From Tanypteryx hageni (taxonomy: Eukaryota; Arthropoda; Insecta; Odonata; Petaluridae), in the NCBI GenBank assembly GCA_028673005.1, contig CM054117.1, forward strand, positions 51,457,870-51,521,869: a stretch of 64,000 bases of DNA. Reading direction: 5' to 3'. Within the stretch, counting starts at the first letter, position 1. The number at the start of each line of letters is the position of its first letter. Below the pieces are notes generated by a model that saw only the letters and a program-made list of their open reading frames with translations, was not told where the DNA came from and made no database searches. The position numbers were made by a program, and so were the translations under genes. Below, piece after piece: positions 1 to 13,084 of this stretch.

Positions 1-638
1 AAGTTTTATCAATTTTTATTTTAAAATGATATTATTAAATATCGTTAAAATACTATCTGCTGTTTCTATTAAATTAGACATATATTTGTCCTTTTTTTGT
101 TGACGAATGAATTACATTTTGAATGCATTTTCAATGTAAGTCATATGGGATTAAAATCGACCCTGCGCGAGTACTAACGTTCGAAAAACCCACGCGAGTA
201 CCAGAGAGTTAAAGGAATAGAACCATTTCTTTGAACAAACACACGCGAGCGCGACATTATCCATTTCGAAGTAGAAATCGCGCGATTACGATACCATTCT
301 ACGCCTAACCAACCCATTTCTAAACTGAAAACATCCATTTCCGTCGATTTTTTTAAAGAGAGCCGCATCTTCGATGGCGAGCTTTGACGCCGGGAGAAGG
401 AGAGGAGAAAAAAATCTCCGCCGATAAAATATTCCGATTCGGTGCGTCGGACATGAAGATTGACAAAAGCAATTCCAAAAGCACTCCACGGAACGCATAA
501 ATTTGAGATCCCGCTGAATAACAATCGGAAGCATTGGTAATAATCAGGCGCGCGATATGCGCTCCCATCGAATCCATAAACGGCCAAGCCAACTCATTGT
601 TTACTACAAACCACTCTACGCACACCTGCCGGCTGTTA
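1..638. other. Intergenic DNA, no gene recognised
   Basis: The first 150 bases are AT-rich and the next 450 are richer in CG dinucleotides. Open frames here overlap in several registers on both strands and none shows a recognisable domain or a convincing splice context. I see no gene. Confidence 0.5.
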
Positions 639-716
639 TATCTCTCTCTCTCTCTCTCTCTCTTTACACATTCGCGCGCAATCTCTCTCTCTCTCTCTGT
701 TTCTTCTTCTTTTGCT
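639..716. repeat. (TC)n microsatellite in two blocks
   Basis: Two TC runs (641-662 and 682-698) are separated by a short unique stretch and followed by T/C-rich sequence. Leu/Ser-rich translations through it are an artefact of the repeat. Confidence 0.9.
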
Positions 717-887
717 TAAGGGGTTATAAAAAAGAAAGGGAGAGGGAGAAATGTGCGTCAATTTACTACTTTTAACGTGCGCTCCGGACAAGGGATTCCA
801 AAAAAAACAGCTAACACCATAAGCATGTGCATATTATTATAGACGATGTATACCAGCAGTACTCACTCTTTGTAGTACGTGGTAGAA

Positions 888-1298
888 CCTGATGTCACAA
901 ATAATACTACGTAAGCCATATATCTCTTGAACACTCTATATGCCGTCTAGTGACATTACAATGTACGCTAAGCTACCTTACCTATTATTATGACGTCACG
1001 CCTCCGCATCGATCCGTTCAAACTCGTACTACAACCTTACGGTTAAAACTAAATCGAATGAAATCTCATATTTATGGATAATGTCATTCATAAAAGACAT
1101 TCTGATGAGATAAATGATATAATGAATATTAAGGGTACTTTATTCTAGGATATTTTGAAACTAAATTCGATTTACTCAAAAATGGCTCTAAGGATTTCGT
1201 TTAAAATGCATCTAAACGTACAGCCTGATGTCACAAATAATACTACCTAAGCCATATGTCCCAAAAAAGTTACTATATATCATCCAGTGGCATTATTT
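888..1298. repeat. Short dispersed repeat, two direct copies
   Basis: The block starting CCTGATGTCACAAATAATAC occurs at 888-966 and again at 1224-1298 in the same orientation, with about 80 percent similarity over 70 bases. It is not a recognised family and there are no clear terminal repeats. Confidence 0.6.
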
Positions 1299-1299
1299 C

Positions 1300-3080
1300 T
1301 GCACAAGACGCTCAGCGTGCGCGTTCGAGGGGAGAGTTAATTTCGGGGCAAAAAGTGCAGTGATATCAAACGTATATACGCATACGAGAAAGTCTGTGCA
1401 ATGTATATTGCGCAGTTTATTTTTAAGGCTAAGCGTGAATATGGTTGAAATTGTTTTGCTATCATCACTTCGGCATTCATGCGTGACTCCGGATTAAGTT
1501 GCTTTGATGTAGCAAAGCGTCGCAAGAACCTCTTCGCCGATAAGTGGTTGTTGGATTAAAAATTTCATCCATAACGATTCCATATATCCCACTGCAACAG
1601 CGTCCATCAGTGACTTATTTAAACTCTTGAGAAGTCATTTTGAGCGTATGGATAGTCAAAAATTGAAATTCCCCTAGTCACTTCACTATTATTTACATTT
1701 ACTAATATTTTAAAACGAGAGATTTTAATTGCGATATTCTATATATTGGCGCAACTTCAAAATATGTCGTAAAATACGCGATTGTAATAAGGTGCTTGAC
1801 GGGATAATTAAGCTAGCAAATCATGGTGCTCAGTTACGTAGACCACGGATTTATTTTTCTATTTCTTCTTCTAAACATTCTCATCTTGCTGAGAAGCATT
1901 GCTAGATAGCTTATTATTATCGTATATATAAAACCCTGCCACGTTCCTCCCAGAGCGTCTTGAAGATAATCGTAAAAATTCAAACATATATTCAACTTCA
2001 TATGCCAACAATGTTTTATGTTGGACAATTAGTTTACAAATTATTCATCCCCACGACAAGTGGTGAGAAGCAAAACGCACGAGTGGATCTTAAACTTTAT
2101 CCAAGTATAGCTGGGTTACTTTTTCCGCTGTAACACTGCTTCGAGCCCCGTAAGTCCTTCAAGCCTGACCGTTGAAACGCAATCAGCAGTTTGGCAAGAG
2201 ACTCGACATAGATGGATCCATTTTTAACGATTACGTAAGAAGCGCATGAAATGAAAACACGAAGTAAAGTTGAAGATATTATAGCGCTTCTTCGAAATGT
2301 CTTCCGAAATGTCGATGCAACAATAGCGGGTTTTAATTACTCGAAAAGATAAAGAAGTGAAGATATGAGTGGAAGGAATGAATTTGAAGTGAGATGACCT
2401 CGATAACTGAATACAATTAAGAGGCTTACGCATATTAATATAACAAAACAATGACTTGAATATTCACGTAATTAAATCACTTACCCGTGGCGGAGACCTG
2501 TTTTGATCCCTCCGGATTTGTGTTGGAGTGAATGCTTAGTTCCGCGCGATAGTTACGCATTATTTGAGAATGACGCGTGCTTATTTAGAATCTTGCGAGG
2601 TCTCGTTACCACGACTGTGAAATCAAGGCTTTGATGATTTAAATGATCGTCGTAATTCAATTAGACACCAGATGACATATATTTACTGTTTCGGATAACT
2701 GGCTTTAGTCATTAGCGTAACAATGACTGGGTTAAAGCTAAATTTTTGATAAGCCAAAAAGTATAGCAAATAAGCGATTTAGCTGACCAAATGGAACACC
2801 AAGTCTTATTGCTAGTACGCTGGGAACTAGTTAGGCGGCGATCCCAGCGCAAAGCACCGTGGGCAAGGAGACGGAACAATATAAATGGGAAAATGAAGTC
2901 TGGAAATTAAAATAAGTTAGTAACATGACGCCCTTGCAAACAAGAATTAGAAGCACGTTTCCTTATATTTTTCAGGGTTATGGTTTGACTCCATCTTTGG
3001 GGAGGGGGTAGGAAAATAAATCCATACTAGACCTTCCCATCTCTGAAAACGTCCCTCCTCTAGCTCTAATCACCTACAAT
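1300..3080. other. AT-rich intergenic DNA
   Basis: I see no coding signal, RNA gene or element end here. A consensus-looking splice donor on the minus strand near 2487 (CGG then GTAAGT) has no convincing exon before it. Confidence 0.4.
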
Positions 3081-3084
3081 ACTA

Positions 3085-3320
3085 TCTCAAAATTTTGAAT
3101 TGCTCGAATTTGAAGCCGCCTAGTGGAAAATACATTAACTACTAGGAAAATTCAATCGATGAATATTCATAGATTGATAAGAACTACCTATTTCAAAAGG
3201 AACTTACCAAATATCTCCAGTAATTTAGCTAAAATACTGATTGAAAATTTTGAATTTTCTGACATCGAAGCCAACTAGTGGAAAAATCTATAAATCTATA
3301 ATTCGGACGGACTGACACAT
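3085..3320. repeat. Degenerate two-unit tandem repeat, period 155 bp
   Basis: AATTTTGAAT followed by a TAGTGGAAAA block occurs at 3091 and again 155 bases later at 3246. The second unit is followed by CGGACGGACTGAC at about 3303. The same arrangement, degenerate 150-bp units ending at a GGAC run, recurs elsewhere in the window. Confidence 0.55.
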
Positions 3321-3878
3321 TTTTGCTTTCAGGAAAACATCATAAAAAGGCGACTTGATTCGCATTAATGCACCATTTTAAAACTAATATTTAGTAGGGA
3401 ATGAGGTAAAAGGTCGGTCAAAGTCACCTCAATGCAAAGAGGAATTATAAACCTTGTGAGTTTAAATTCGTCAGTTCGGGCATTTTTCTTGTTAACTTCA
3501 TAGTAGCAATCACGAATGGACACATGAGGCTTCGGACCGACCTAAGCAAAGTAAGCTGTGATAATCCTATATATAAACTGGTTTCTCAACATACCAAATA
3601 CCTCTGAGGAATAAAGTTCAGTTGTTATTTTTCAGAAAGAATACGGTACCATGCGCCTAATATCCTACATGTTACATATTTAATATATATTGGCCTTCAA
3701 ATGGATAGAGCCAAATTGTCGAATCTGTAACATTTAATCATATTAGAGGTTATGCTTATGCCACAATGACTCTTGAGCCCAATCGTGTTTGAAAAACCGA
3801 CGATGATTTTTAAGGATTAAGACCAAAGTGACTCACTAACAATAAGTTCCTCTTTGCATAGATGCGACCGATTTTTTG

Positions 3879-5860
3879 TGCTTTTCGTCATTCGTATTAT
3901 CTTTGTGATGTCCGTCCGTCCGTACGTATATATCAGAAAAGAATTGGCTGAACCGATTTGAACCAAATTTGATATGTACATAGAATCTTTACATAAATTC
4001 ATAACCAAAATAACATATTTTGACCGGATCGACTAATCAGGGGTGCCATAATTGCAAAGTTAAACTTTTAGGTAATAATGAATTTGGAAGGAATTGGCCT
4101 AAACGATTTTAAAGAAATTTTGTATGAAGGAGGCGTGCAACATAAAATAACAAAATCAGGATTTTTGTATAGATATAGATAGCAGGCATGCCACAATGCA
4201 AGGAATAAAAATATTTCTTTTACACGCATTTGTGTTGAAATGTCCGCATCAATTTTAATCAAATTTAATACTTATAATACTCACATATATACAAAACCAT
4301 ATTAGTATATTTAAACCGAATCAGTCAAGCAGGGGAGCCACAATTACAAATTAAACTCTTACAGTTATTAAGGATTTGGAAGGAATTGGCAGAACGGATG
4401 TTAACTTAATTTTATGTATAAGATTTGTACAACATGCCATAATGAAATCAAGATGTTTAAAGCGGAGCTTAAGAGCAGGACAGGGTAAAATAATATTTCT
4501 TTCACAGGTATTTCTAAAGAACTGTCGGCGTGGATTTTAATCCATTATGGTAGGTATATATATATAATCTTCATATAAATAAATAACCACAAGGGTGGTA
4601 CAGTTAGAAGTTAAACTCTTTCAGTAATTATGGATTTGGAAGGAATTGGCTGCAAGGATTTCAACTAAATTTTGTATATAGGATTATGATACATATAATC
4701 TTCATATACATAAATAACCAAAATAGCATTTTTCAACCGGGTCGACTAAAAGTCATAATATGAAGGTTATAATTTTTCTGTAACTACGAATTTGGAAAGT
4801 ATTGACTAAACGAATTTCAAAGAAATTTCATTTGTAGGGCGAGTATAGAATGAGAAAACGAAATGAACATGTTTAGAACGGATAAAAAATTCGGGGTTAC
4901 AACTATATAAGGAAAATAATTTTCTGATCCCATAGCAAATACATTAGTATACTATTATACTGCGTCGAATTCGACGAAAAGTACTTCTGTACCACGGGAA
5001 ACCTGGGTGCACCCCTACTTGCTAGTGCTTTTCGTCATTGCTGAAAAGCACTATTACCTTCGTGATGTCCATCCGTCCGTACTCATATATCAGGGAAGAA
5101 TTAGCAGGACCGATTTCAACCAAATTTGATACATAGAATCTTCGCATAAATAAAATACCAAAATAACATATTTCCATCGGATCGACTCAGTAGGGGTGCC
5201 ACAATTGCAAAATAAATCTTTCCGGTAAATTAGAATTTGGAAATAATTGGCTTTACCAATTTCAACGAAATTTTGTATGTCGGAGGTGTGCAAGCTAAAA
5301 AAACAAAATCAAGATCTTTCGTACAGATATAGAAAGCAGGGCTTGCAAAATATAAGGAAAAATAAAATTTCTTTTTAAAAGTATTTGTTTTAAACTGACT
5401 GCATCAATTTAACCAAATTTAATATTTGTAATGCACGCATGTATACAAAATAATAATAGTATTTTTGGACCGGATCAGCCAAACAGAGGTGCCACAATTA
5501 AAAATTAATATCTTTCAGTAATTAAGGATTTGGAAGAAATTGGCAAAACGGATTTCAACTATATATTATCTGTAATATTTGTACAACATACCTTAATGAG
5601 CGAAGCTAAATAGCAGAGCTACAACAAGAAAAGGTAAAATAATTTTTATTTTACATGTATTTCTAGAGAACTGACCGTTACCTTAACCATATATGGTACA
5701 TATAATCTTCATATAAGTAAATAACCAAAATATCACATTTCAACCTGGGCGACTAAACAGGGCTACCACAATGTAAAGGTTAGAATTTTTCTGTAGCTAT
5801 GAATTTGACGAAAGGCACTTCTGTACCACGGGAAACCCGTTTACATCCCTACTTGTCAGT
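3879..5860 (+). repeat. Family D interspersed repeat, two tandem copies
   Basis: Copy 1 (about 3879-5020) and copy 2 (about 5021-5860) both open with TGCTTTTCGTCATT and close with a block containing TACTTCTGTACCACGGGAAA. Each opens into a run of CCGTCCGT, then degenerate paragraphs of about 280-300 bases that repeat phrases such as AGGAATTGGC and GCCACAATT. The ends carry short self-complementary stretches: GTGCTTTTC with GAAAAGCAC at the left of copy 2, and ACGGGAAACCCGT near its right end. No open frame is present. An inverted copy lies at 19869-21177. The superfamily is not identified; terminal hairpins would fit a Helitron-like element, but the expected CTRR end is not conserved. Confidence 0.7.
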
Positions 5861-6671
5861 ATGAGTTCCGTTTGCATCGAGGTGACCGGTTTTTATAACA
5901 TTCTTGGCGCGTTTCTTTTCCAACGTAAGCGACTATTAGCTTCCTTCTGTCCGCAAGTCCGTACGCATGTCCGTTGTCGTCTTCTACCAATCAGATTTCC
6001 ATGAAATTTGGTATTTAAGGCTTATGACCAAATACAAGTATATATCATACTGATGTATAGTGAGGAAGTCACCTCTCTTCCTAAAATTTTGAAAGTGACC
6101 AGCTATTCATTGCACTACCTCTTAGATACCATTGCGCGTAGGCAAGAGGGAATCAGGAGGTCGTTAAAAAAAAGGCATAGATGGCTTACATAACCTAATC
6201 AGTGGCGTCTTGTTTACTAAAAGCAAGCTTTTCCTCATATCTCGTAAAATAATAGTATTACAGAAAAAATCTTCAGAAATTTTTTGAACAAGCCAAATAA
6301 AATACGATAAATAACTGGAAGTAAAAAGAGAATTAAATAGTTTCTACAACTCGGTAATATCTCACAAAGGGCAATTTCATAAACCGCGAATTATGCGATA
6401 CTCCATCATACCTCAGGTGGTTCGTCTCGTTGAGAGAGTTTGACAAGTTTGCCGATAAACTTCTTGCAAATTATAAACGACTACGGGCTCTGCCCCTGAC
6501 CCCTTAAGGAGCCCAATCCCTCCTGACGACTCGCTTCGCTCGCCCATTGTTTTCAAGCTAATTTGACATGAATTTCAACCATAAAATGCGCATTCGTTCA
6601 AACTGATCCTCCTATAGAATGGGGTTCTTAGAGTATGCAATCACTGCAAGGTAGTTTGCTCTTAAATACTA

Positions 6672-6960
6672 ATGGGGATTATGGTTCGCATTTACGCGGT
6701 TTGATCGGACCTGGGGTGTGGGATTCCAGATTGCTGAGCGAGAAAAATAAATTTTAGAGAGCACGATTGTATTTTTATATGCTTAGATAATCGACAACTG
6801 CACTATATTTGAAGCATCAGAGATAGGCTTGGGAATATTGGGTCAGGAGGAAGGTGACCGAAGGGGTGTGGAACCCTCCTTTCACTTTGCAAAGCTAGGT
6901 TCACATTAACCTGAGTGTTTCAGAACGCATTTTCCGCGATGCTGGAGGGTCGGGTGTGAC
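6672..6960 (+). repeat. Family E interspersed repeat, copy 1
   Basis: This stretch from GGATTATGGTTCG to TTTCAGAACGCAT aligns with 15321-15605 through shared blocks (GTGTGGGAT, AATCGACA, CATCAGAGA, CCTTTCACT). It has no coding potential and is of unknown class. Confidence 0.65.
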
Positions 6961-7439
6961 CTTTTATACAAATAATTAAAAGGAGAGATATGTTTTTTAA
7001 TAATTGCGATACATCGTGTTTTAGAATTTTAACGGCATCATATGACTACGTCGTTGGTTGAAATCAACAGGATTGTAATGTAGGCCAGTGGTTCCCACAG
7101 TGGGTGCCGCGAAAAACTTCGTTTAGTCTATATATCAAGAATTTGGATGTGTTTATAGGTAATTGGGCCCCAATTTCCCCTATAATAAATTGATTAAGGT
7201 GAAGTTCCCACAAATGTATGCGTTCAAAAGTTGTAATACCCGTATGTAAAAATATAAAAACATTTTGTGAAGGCTGGGGTGCAGCGCCTACAAAAAGTTT
7301 GGAATCATTGATATAGACTATTAATCCCCTTTTAACAAGTATTAAATCGATGGTAATACAGTATATATTACCAATTCCGTTTAAAAGCATTGGGCTTGTT
7401 GGCATAATATTTGATATACTTCATTGTTAAAAAATTTTG

Positions 7440-8775
7440 TGGCCACCACATGACTATCTCCATAACTGTAATACTTATAAAAATTCCAAAAGGTTAAATG
7501 ATGACAAATATTTTAAGGAACTGTGAGAAAAAATTTAAAGACTTTACAAAGAACAGAAATAAAACTCTAATAAAGGATATAGGATACAGCCAGTAAACTC
7601 CAACAATTAAGAATAAAAAGGAGCGTTACTAATTGTAAGACGAAGCGTAAAGTGTTTACAATTGTCGCCGGTAGGAGATGTGGTGGTACTAGTTAAAAAG
7701 TTATTTTTAAAATATCAAGCGTTGCAGAAAATTAAATTTCTTACAACTTTTATTCCAGTACTTTTTTACATGAATCAAATATTAAAGGAAATAATTTTAA
7801 AAAATCTGATGTGGCCACCCCACGAATTTTTCCATACCTGTATTATTTCAAAAAATTCCAAATAGGTTACATGATAATAAATATTTTAAGGAACTGAGAG
7901 AGAAATTTAAAGACTTTAAAAAGAACAGAAATAAACTCAAACCATAGCCTTCTGATATTGGATATAGCCACGAAGCTCCAACAATTTAGAAACTATAAAA
8001 AAGCCAATTGTTAACAATAGTCGTCGGTAGGTGGCGTGGTGGTGGCAGCTAAAACATTTAGTTTTTAAAATATCTCTTAAACAATGCATCATATGGGAAA
8101 ATGTTTCAAAGGTTGTATAAAATTAAATTTCCTACAACTTTTATTCCAGCACATTTTTACATATACCAGATATTAAAGCAAATATTTCAAATTACGGATA
8201 AGTGACAAAAGTAAACACCCACTTCCGCTTGACATCTTTACCAAAAACTAATAAGTTTTTTGCCTTTCATAAAAATATTAAATATAAGATTTCGCGATGA
8301 CTATATTAATGGTCTTTGAGATAGAGCACCCACAAAAACGATCACACACACATCTTTGAGATAATGCTCAAAACGTGTTCAGGGGACCTCAAAACGTGTA
8401 TTTCCCTTAACATCTCGAAATCATTTTTTCATGAAAATAATACTTTCACGTATATTAAGTATGGAGAAAGTAAAGACGGATAAGTGGTTAGAGTAAACAC
8501 CCACTTCCGGTTGACTGATTTTAAGCAAAAACTTATCAACTCTTTTTATTTTATCAAAAATCTCAAATATAAAATTTCGCGTTCATCTGATTAATAGTTT
8601 TTGAGTTAGAGTGCCCACAAAATTCCAATCACGCACACAGACATCATCGAGAAAATGGTCCAAACGTGTTCGTTCAGTGGTCTCAAAATGTGTATTTCCG
8701 TTGATATCTTGAGATCGACTTTTCTCTGAAAACAATTCTACTTTCTCCCATACTACGTATGGAGAAATTAAAAAT
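7440..8775 (-). repeat. Family A repeat, long copy with internal tandem units
   Basis: This is the reverse-orientation copy of the repeat also seen at 16312-16900, 57425-57640 and 61905-63640. A unit beginning GGATAAGTG and AGTAAACACCCACTTCCG is duplicated at 8198 and 8478 (period about 280), and a second unit around GTGGCCACC is duplicated between 7440 and 8100. Unit boundaries carry a palindrome based on TACTTTCTCCATA / TATGGAGAAAGTA (8446-8476 and 8744-8768). No protein is encoded. The stretch also supplies the empty-site sequence for the PLE insertion at 62508. Confidence 0.75.
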
Positions 8776-10230
8776 GTCCCTTTTTCTGAATAAAAATAAA
8801 TTTTTTACACTGACTTAGCATTTATTTCAAATGCATTCGAAAAGCAATAAACTTAAATCTTTCAGTTATAGGCCTGTTTATGTCCTAAGTTTTATCTTAA
8901 TTTTAACTAATTTAAAATTGCAATTTTAAAAGAGCCCGGTACTGATTTCTATGCTTTTCTTTTGGGAAACAGTTGGGTATAAAAAACTATCCTGAAAATA
9001 AACATTTTTGGGATTTTGGATTTTTTTTCGTCAATTGTATCCAAATAACCTACCATCATCACAGATTTACGGTATGCATCTATTTTAATAGTATTTAGCT
9101 TTTATATCCTCCTATAGAGACGGAAAAACTATTTTAGCGGATTGAGAGATACCTCTATTTTTTCCATATGATGCCATGAACATTCCATAATTTCGCTAAT
9201 ACAGTAACAATGGGGTTTCTGTTGACGAGAAAAGATTTTCGCATCAAAAATCGTAATAATTTCATGTTCAAAGCAAATTCTTGCATCAAGTGGACGCGCA
9301 TATGATAATCGAAAGGCAGGAAAATTAATTTTTATTTCTTTACGCGTTCTTTGGTTCAAGCAAAAATGTATACGATAGATATGAGTAATTATAAAGCTTC
9401 AAATAATTCGGTAAATAATTTATACAAATTTATTTATATTGTGTAAACGTTACCACCAAGCCGCCTGACCAACCTCTACGTCGTTCGTTATATTGACAAT
9501 AACATTCTGCCGGTCCGACGGACAGCATCTAAATTTTGCAGCTCCGTATGTTATTCGTAACATACATAGAATAATAGTTCCTTTGTCGACTGTGACGTAC
9601 AAAACGTTTAAAATATTTTAAGTAGTAACGTAAAAGGTTAAGGAATAATAAGATGATCCAAACGGAATTTATGATGCATACATTCCATTTCATCATTTAT
9701 TTTAATACTTATATTGGCTTTAATACTAGCTTTAAAATCACCGCAGATATGTTGCCCTTTGTATTCTCAAATTTTAATAATTTAGCGTGATAAAATATTA
9801 CATATAAATTCGAACGAAAAACTAAATTGCTCAAGTGTATTTGTGTGGGGGAAATAACTGTATGTATTATACTATACCGAATTCGAGTCAAACAATAGTA
9901 GTTGCGATGACAATACTCTCGTAGTGAGTTATCAAAAGTTCGAAAACGCGAAATTCGAAGACATGCAATCGATAAGCAACATTCTACGATAAAAAATTAG
10001 AATCTTCATTAATTTCCTCGGAGAATAGCACGAATCTCGCTCCGATATTACAATTCGAAGTTTCTTTAAGGTGCAAGAGAAAATTACCTGCACAACGGAT
10101 TTTAGATTTCCCATGTAAATCAAATGGGAAGGACAGTTTCTGGAATCGAAGCCGGGACTTTCAATCTTTGCAACAAAAACTATCCTCGGGAGCTCGGCTC
10201 CAGTTGCAAGAGATTTCCACCAAGTGTCAT
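8776..10230. other. AT-rich intergenic DNA
   Basis: I see no supported gene, element end or RNA in this stretch. Short open frames are AT-biased and lack recognisable motifs. Confidence 0.4.
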
Positions 10231-10436
10231 GGTACCGGCCTCGGTGGTGGCAGGGTAACGTCCTCGCCTGCCAATCCGAAGGTCGCGGGTTCGAATCCCG
10301 CCTAGGTGGGTTTTTCTTCACCTAGGGCATGGATGTTTGTGATAGTCCTTGTTATTATGTTAATGAGCCCCTTGTAAAAGGCCGATTACGGCTGTTTAGG
10401 GGCCGCATGGAAATAAATAAATAAATAAATAAAAAT
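10231..10436 (+). mobile_element. tRNA-derived SINE
   Basis: The head resembles a tRNA: a D-arm/A-box-like stretch at about 10243-10262, a T-arm/B box GGGTTCGAATCC at 10287-10298, and an acceptor-like CCGCCTAGGTGGG. A non-tRNA body of about 100 bases follows, then an (AAAT)n tail at 10411-10435. The head lacks a clean acceptor stem and anticodon arm, so it is not a functional tRNA gene. Polymerase III transcription and LINE-assisted retroposition are the known behaviour of such elements. Flanking target duplications were not resolved. Confidence 0.85.
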
Positions 10437-10749
10437 CGTTCTATTAATTCAATAGTTAACAGGAGTGACAGACAGACACAACGACGAACTATAAAGCCTA
10501 TTTCCGTTTTGGAAAGTAGGCTAAAAATCAGGAGAATAGACAGAGAACATGATATGTGAGAGAGGGAATGCCAAATGACAGCATACAGGAGAGGTCCTCA
10601 AAGCGAAAAACTCCCAAATTTAATTTTAAACAACACCCGACGAGTCATTCGAGCGTGCGTATGTGACCTGCATAGTGGTCTATAAAGTTTCATGCGGCCC
10701 TTTTCGTAAACTTTTAATTGACCTCTGGTATGCAGTATAGTGCGATAGG

Positions 10750-11340
10750 AAGACAATGGAAAGAAAAGGAAGGGATCGAGAGAAAGAGATGCACCCCGAA
10801 TGGGCGACGATAATGGAGGAAGGGAGAGAGGAGGGAGATGGAAACGTAGAGAAGGGAGTGATAGGAGTTGAGAAAAAAGTTTCAGATGGAACAAAAACGC
10901 ACACACACACCCACGGGACCATAGTTCCTGAAAGCCCAAAAACCCCGTCAGACAGTTCCCGAGAGAACACTATAAATGTTTCAACTCAATTAAGCATGAA
11001 TTATAAAAAACCCTAAGTAGATCGATATAACGAGAGAGGGAGGGAGAGGGTGAGGGGAGTAAAGAGAGCGTTTAATAGAAATGGAAGGCAGGGAGATACA
11101 GAAGGGCCGGGTTAGGTCCTTCGGTGAATGGAGCAGACTTGTATATAGGTAGTACCAGCAAGGGGTTAGCGGTGGGATCGGAGGGAATTTACATTATTCA
11201 ACTCTGGTGGGATAACCGCATAGGGAGAGGGAGCTAGAATTGTCGGGGGGGGGGGGAGAGAGAGATGGGAGAGGAGGAGAAATGGAAGACGGATTCTATC
11301 ACGGAGGCCCGCGTCCGGAGGCGGCGAGGAACGGGAAGAA
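10750..11340. repeat. Purine-rich (GA) low-complexity tract
   Basis: The plus strand is strongly purine-biased, with repeated GGGAGAGG and GAGAGAGA motifs and a G run at 11241-11250. It lies just downstream of the MORN exon in the minus-strand sense, that is, in that gene's next intron. Long Glu/Arg/Gly or Leu/Ser/Pro translations here are compositional. Confidence 0.7.
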
Positions 11341-11501
11341 TCCTCCCTCTCCCCTCGTTCCCAACCTCCCTCCCTTTAAGCATCGTTCGATAAATCAATG
11401 GGGTCCCAGAAGGCTACCTTGAGGTATCGTCCATAACGGAGGTGGACTACCCTCTCCCCCTCCCCCCCCTCTTCCCTGCGGAAGTCGCCATAGGAACGCA
11501 C

Positions 11502-11688
11502 CTCCGGTCCGCAGGTGAGCAGTAATCCCAGTCCTTTTCCCTGTATCGAAGTCCGTCGTGGAAGGTAATCCGCCTCTTGAGGACGCGGCCGTGATTCCAG
11601 ACTCCCTCCACCATGTCACCGTTCGGGTATCTCAGCACGCCTTTGCCGTGGAAGCATCCGTTGTGCATTTCGCCCACGTATGTCACGC
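11502..11688 (-). CDS. MORN5: MORN-repeat protein (MORN5-like), internal exon
   Basis: The minus strand encodes about 62 residues with two MORN repeats (YVGEMHNGCFHGKGVLRYP, then VWNHGRVLKRRITFHDGLRY) followed by EKDWDYCSPADRR. This order of MORN repeats, a DGL-Y motif and a W-YC-DRR motif is that of MORN5, a small axoneme- and testis-associated MORN protein in other animals. The exon is bounded by an acceptor (AG at 11690-11689, inside TTTGCAGCGTAG) and a donor reading GGAG then GTGCGT, with the intron starting at 11501. The upstream AG at 11695-11694 would break phase with the preceding exon; the one at 11690 joins in phase. At the family level MORN repeats are membrane-lipid or scaffold modules; no enzyme motif is visible. 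The next exon, expected to hold the C-terminal half, was not found to the left. Confidence 0.78.
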
Positions 11689-11749
11689 CTACGCTGCAAA
11701 GGAGGAGGGGAGTTTCGGTTCTAAGAGGTGCACACGTCTGATTTAGACT

Positions 11750-13080
11750 GAATTTCTTATTAGACGGAAACGCTGTGGAATGGGAGAAGATAATTAATCA
11801 GAGTTGCGTTGATACCCTGGGCACGTAATAATATTTACGGTAGTATTCGGACATATTTAACAATGTTATCAGATATTTTATATGGAGTTTTGGGAGAGCA
11901 TGCTCTAATTTCATACCTTATCATAAATTTACTGTTGTTAAATGTGATTCGCTGCGACAGAAGATCATCTATGGAGAATAAGTGAAAAGCAAAAGTAAAA
12001 AAATAACTACTACTAAAATATGCACAAATGCTTAGAAAACACATCAATTCTATAGCGAGGTTTTGAATGGAATTTGTCCAACGACGTAGATTAATGACTT
12101 AAAGTGTTATCAAGATATCTGAACCGATCAAGTTGGTTTTCAAATCTATTACAACTACAATCAAAACATGAGTTTTAATACTGCAGATAATTAAGAAAAG
12201 ATATATTCATGACATATTATTAAATGTTTAGTCACCTCTACAGTATTACTTAAAACTTTGGAAACTTAGTGCATAGTAACGCCCATTTGTGAAACATTTA
12301 TATCGCTTTCTTTCGTTATTTGGTTTATTGAAGATCGTCTGCTGAAATAAAACCACAAGCCAGTAGTGAACTTTTTATGAATTTTAGGCTTTATGCCTCT
12401 AACCTAGCAAAACCAAATTCTAAAAAGAACTTAAAATTATTTTAGAATATAAAATTTCTATCAATCGTCAAGACAATAATAAATTTTCACGTAACAAATG
12501 GAAACTAAATAAATCCCAAAATTGATGTGCTACATAATATTGCCTTGATGAGCAACATATGACACCTATAGATTTTAGTAATTTGTATAGTTATAAATAA
12601 AATATTATAATTAAAAAAATAATAACGCTTCATCGTCTTAGTATTAGAACGTCTTCTTCTAACATCAATTTCTTCCCAGCCAATTGATTTATAACATTTT
12701 CCATGTGAAATTATATTTGCACGATTCGAAACCACATTCGGTTAACCAGTTAGATCACAAGTTTGCAACCACTCCTCAAAGTCAATGATATACGCGCGGG
12801 CAAGATCACAAAAAAAACCAGAATTAATGCAACACGTATTTGTATTCCAATCTCCAAGTCGAGAGAAAAATCCTCGTACTCCTCTCTCCATGTGTAAAGA
12901 GGCCGACTGCACGCGGTTCCTCGGAAATCGCCTTCCTCAGCCTAGCGTGACTCTCTCCCAGTAAGTTTCCACCCACTCCCACCACTCTATCCCTCTCAGA
13001 AGAGTGGATTTTTACCAGCATTTCATCATTTCCATCATGAAACTTATCGTCCCTCGACATCCGCCTCTTCCATATAAAAC
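11750..13080. other. AT-rich intronic DNA
   Basis: No element or exon is recognised. The stretch 12840-13060 is less AT-rich and has a plus-strand GTAAGT at about 12962, but only a 24-codon open frame precedes it. Confidence 0.4.
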
Positions 13081-13084
13081 TCCA

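Noticed and set aside
2480..2560. Minus-strand donor-like CGG/GTAAGT that might end the missing MORN5 exon
   Set aside because: The preceding peptide does not resemble the MORN5 C-terminal region and no acceptor is convincing.
10287..10298. Functional tRNA gene suggested by a perfect B box
   Set aside because: No complete cloverleaf; followed by a SINE body and A-rich tail.
9932..10321. 129-codon minus-strand frame reading RRDSNPRPSDWQARTLPC
   Set aside because: It is the antisense translation of the tRNA-derived SINE head, a well-known annotation artefact.
12900..12970. Plus-strand 24-codon frame before a GTAAGT
   Set aside because: Too short and without any context for a gene.
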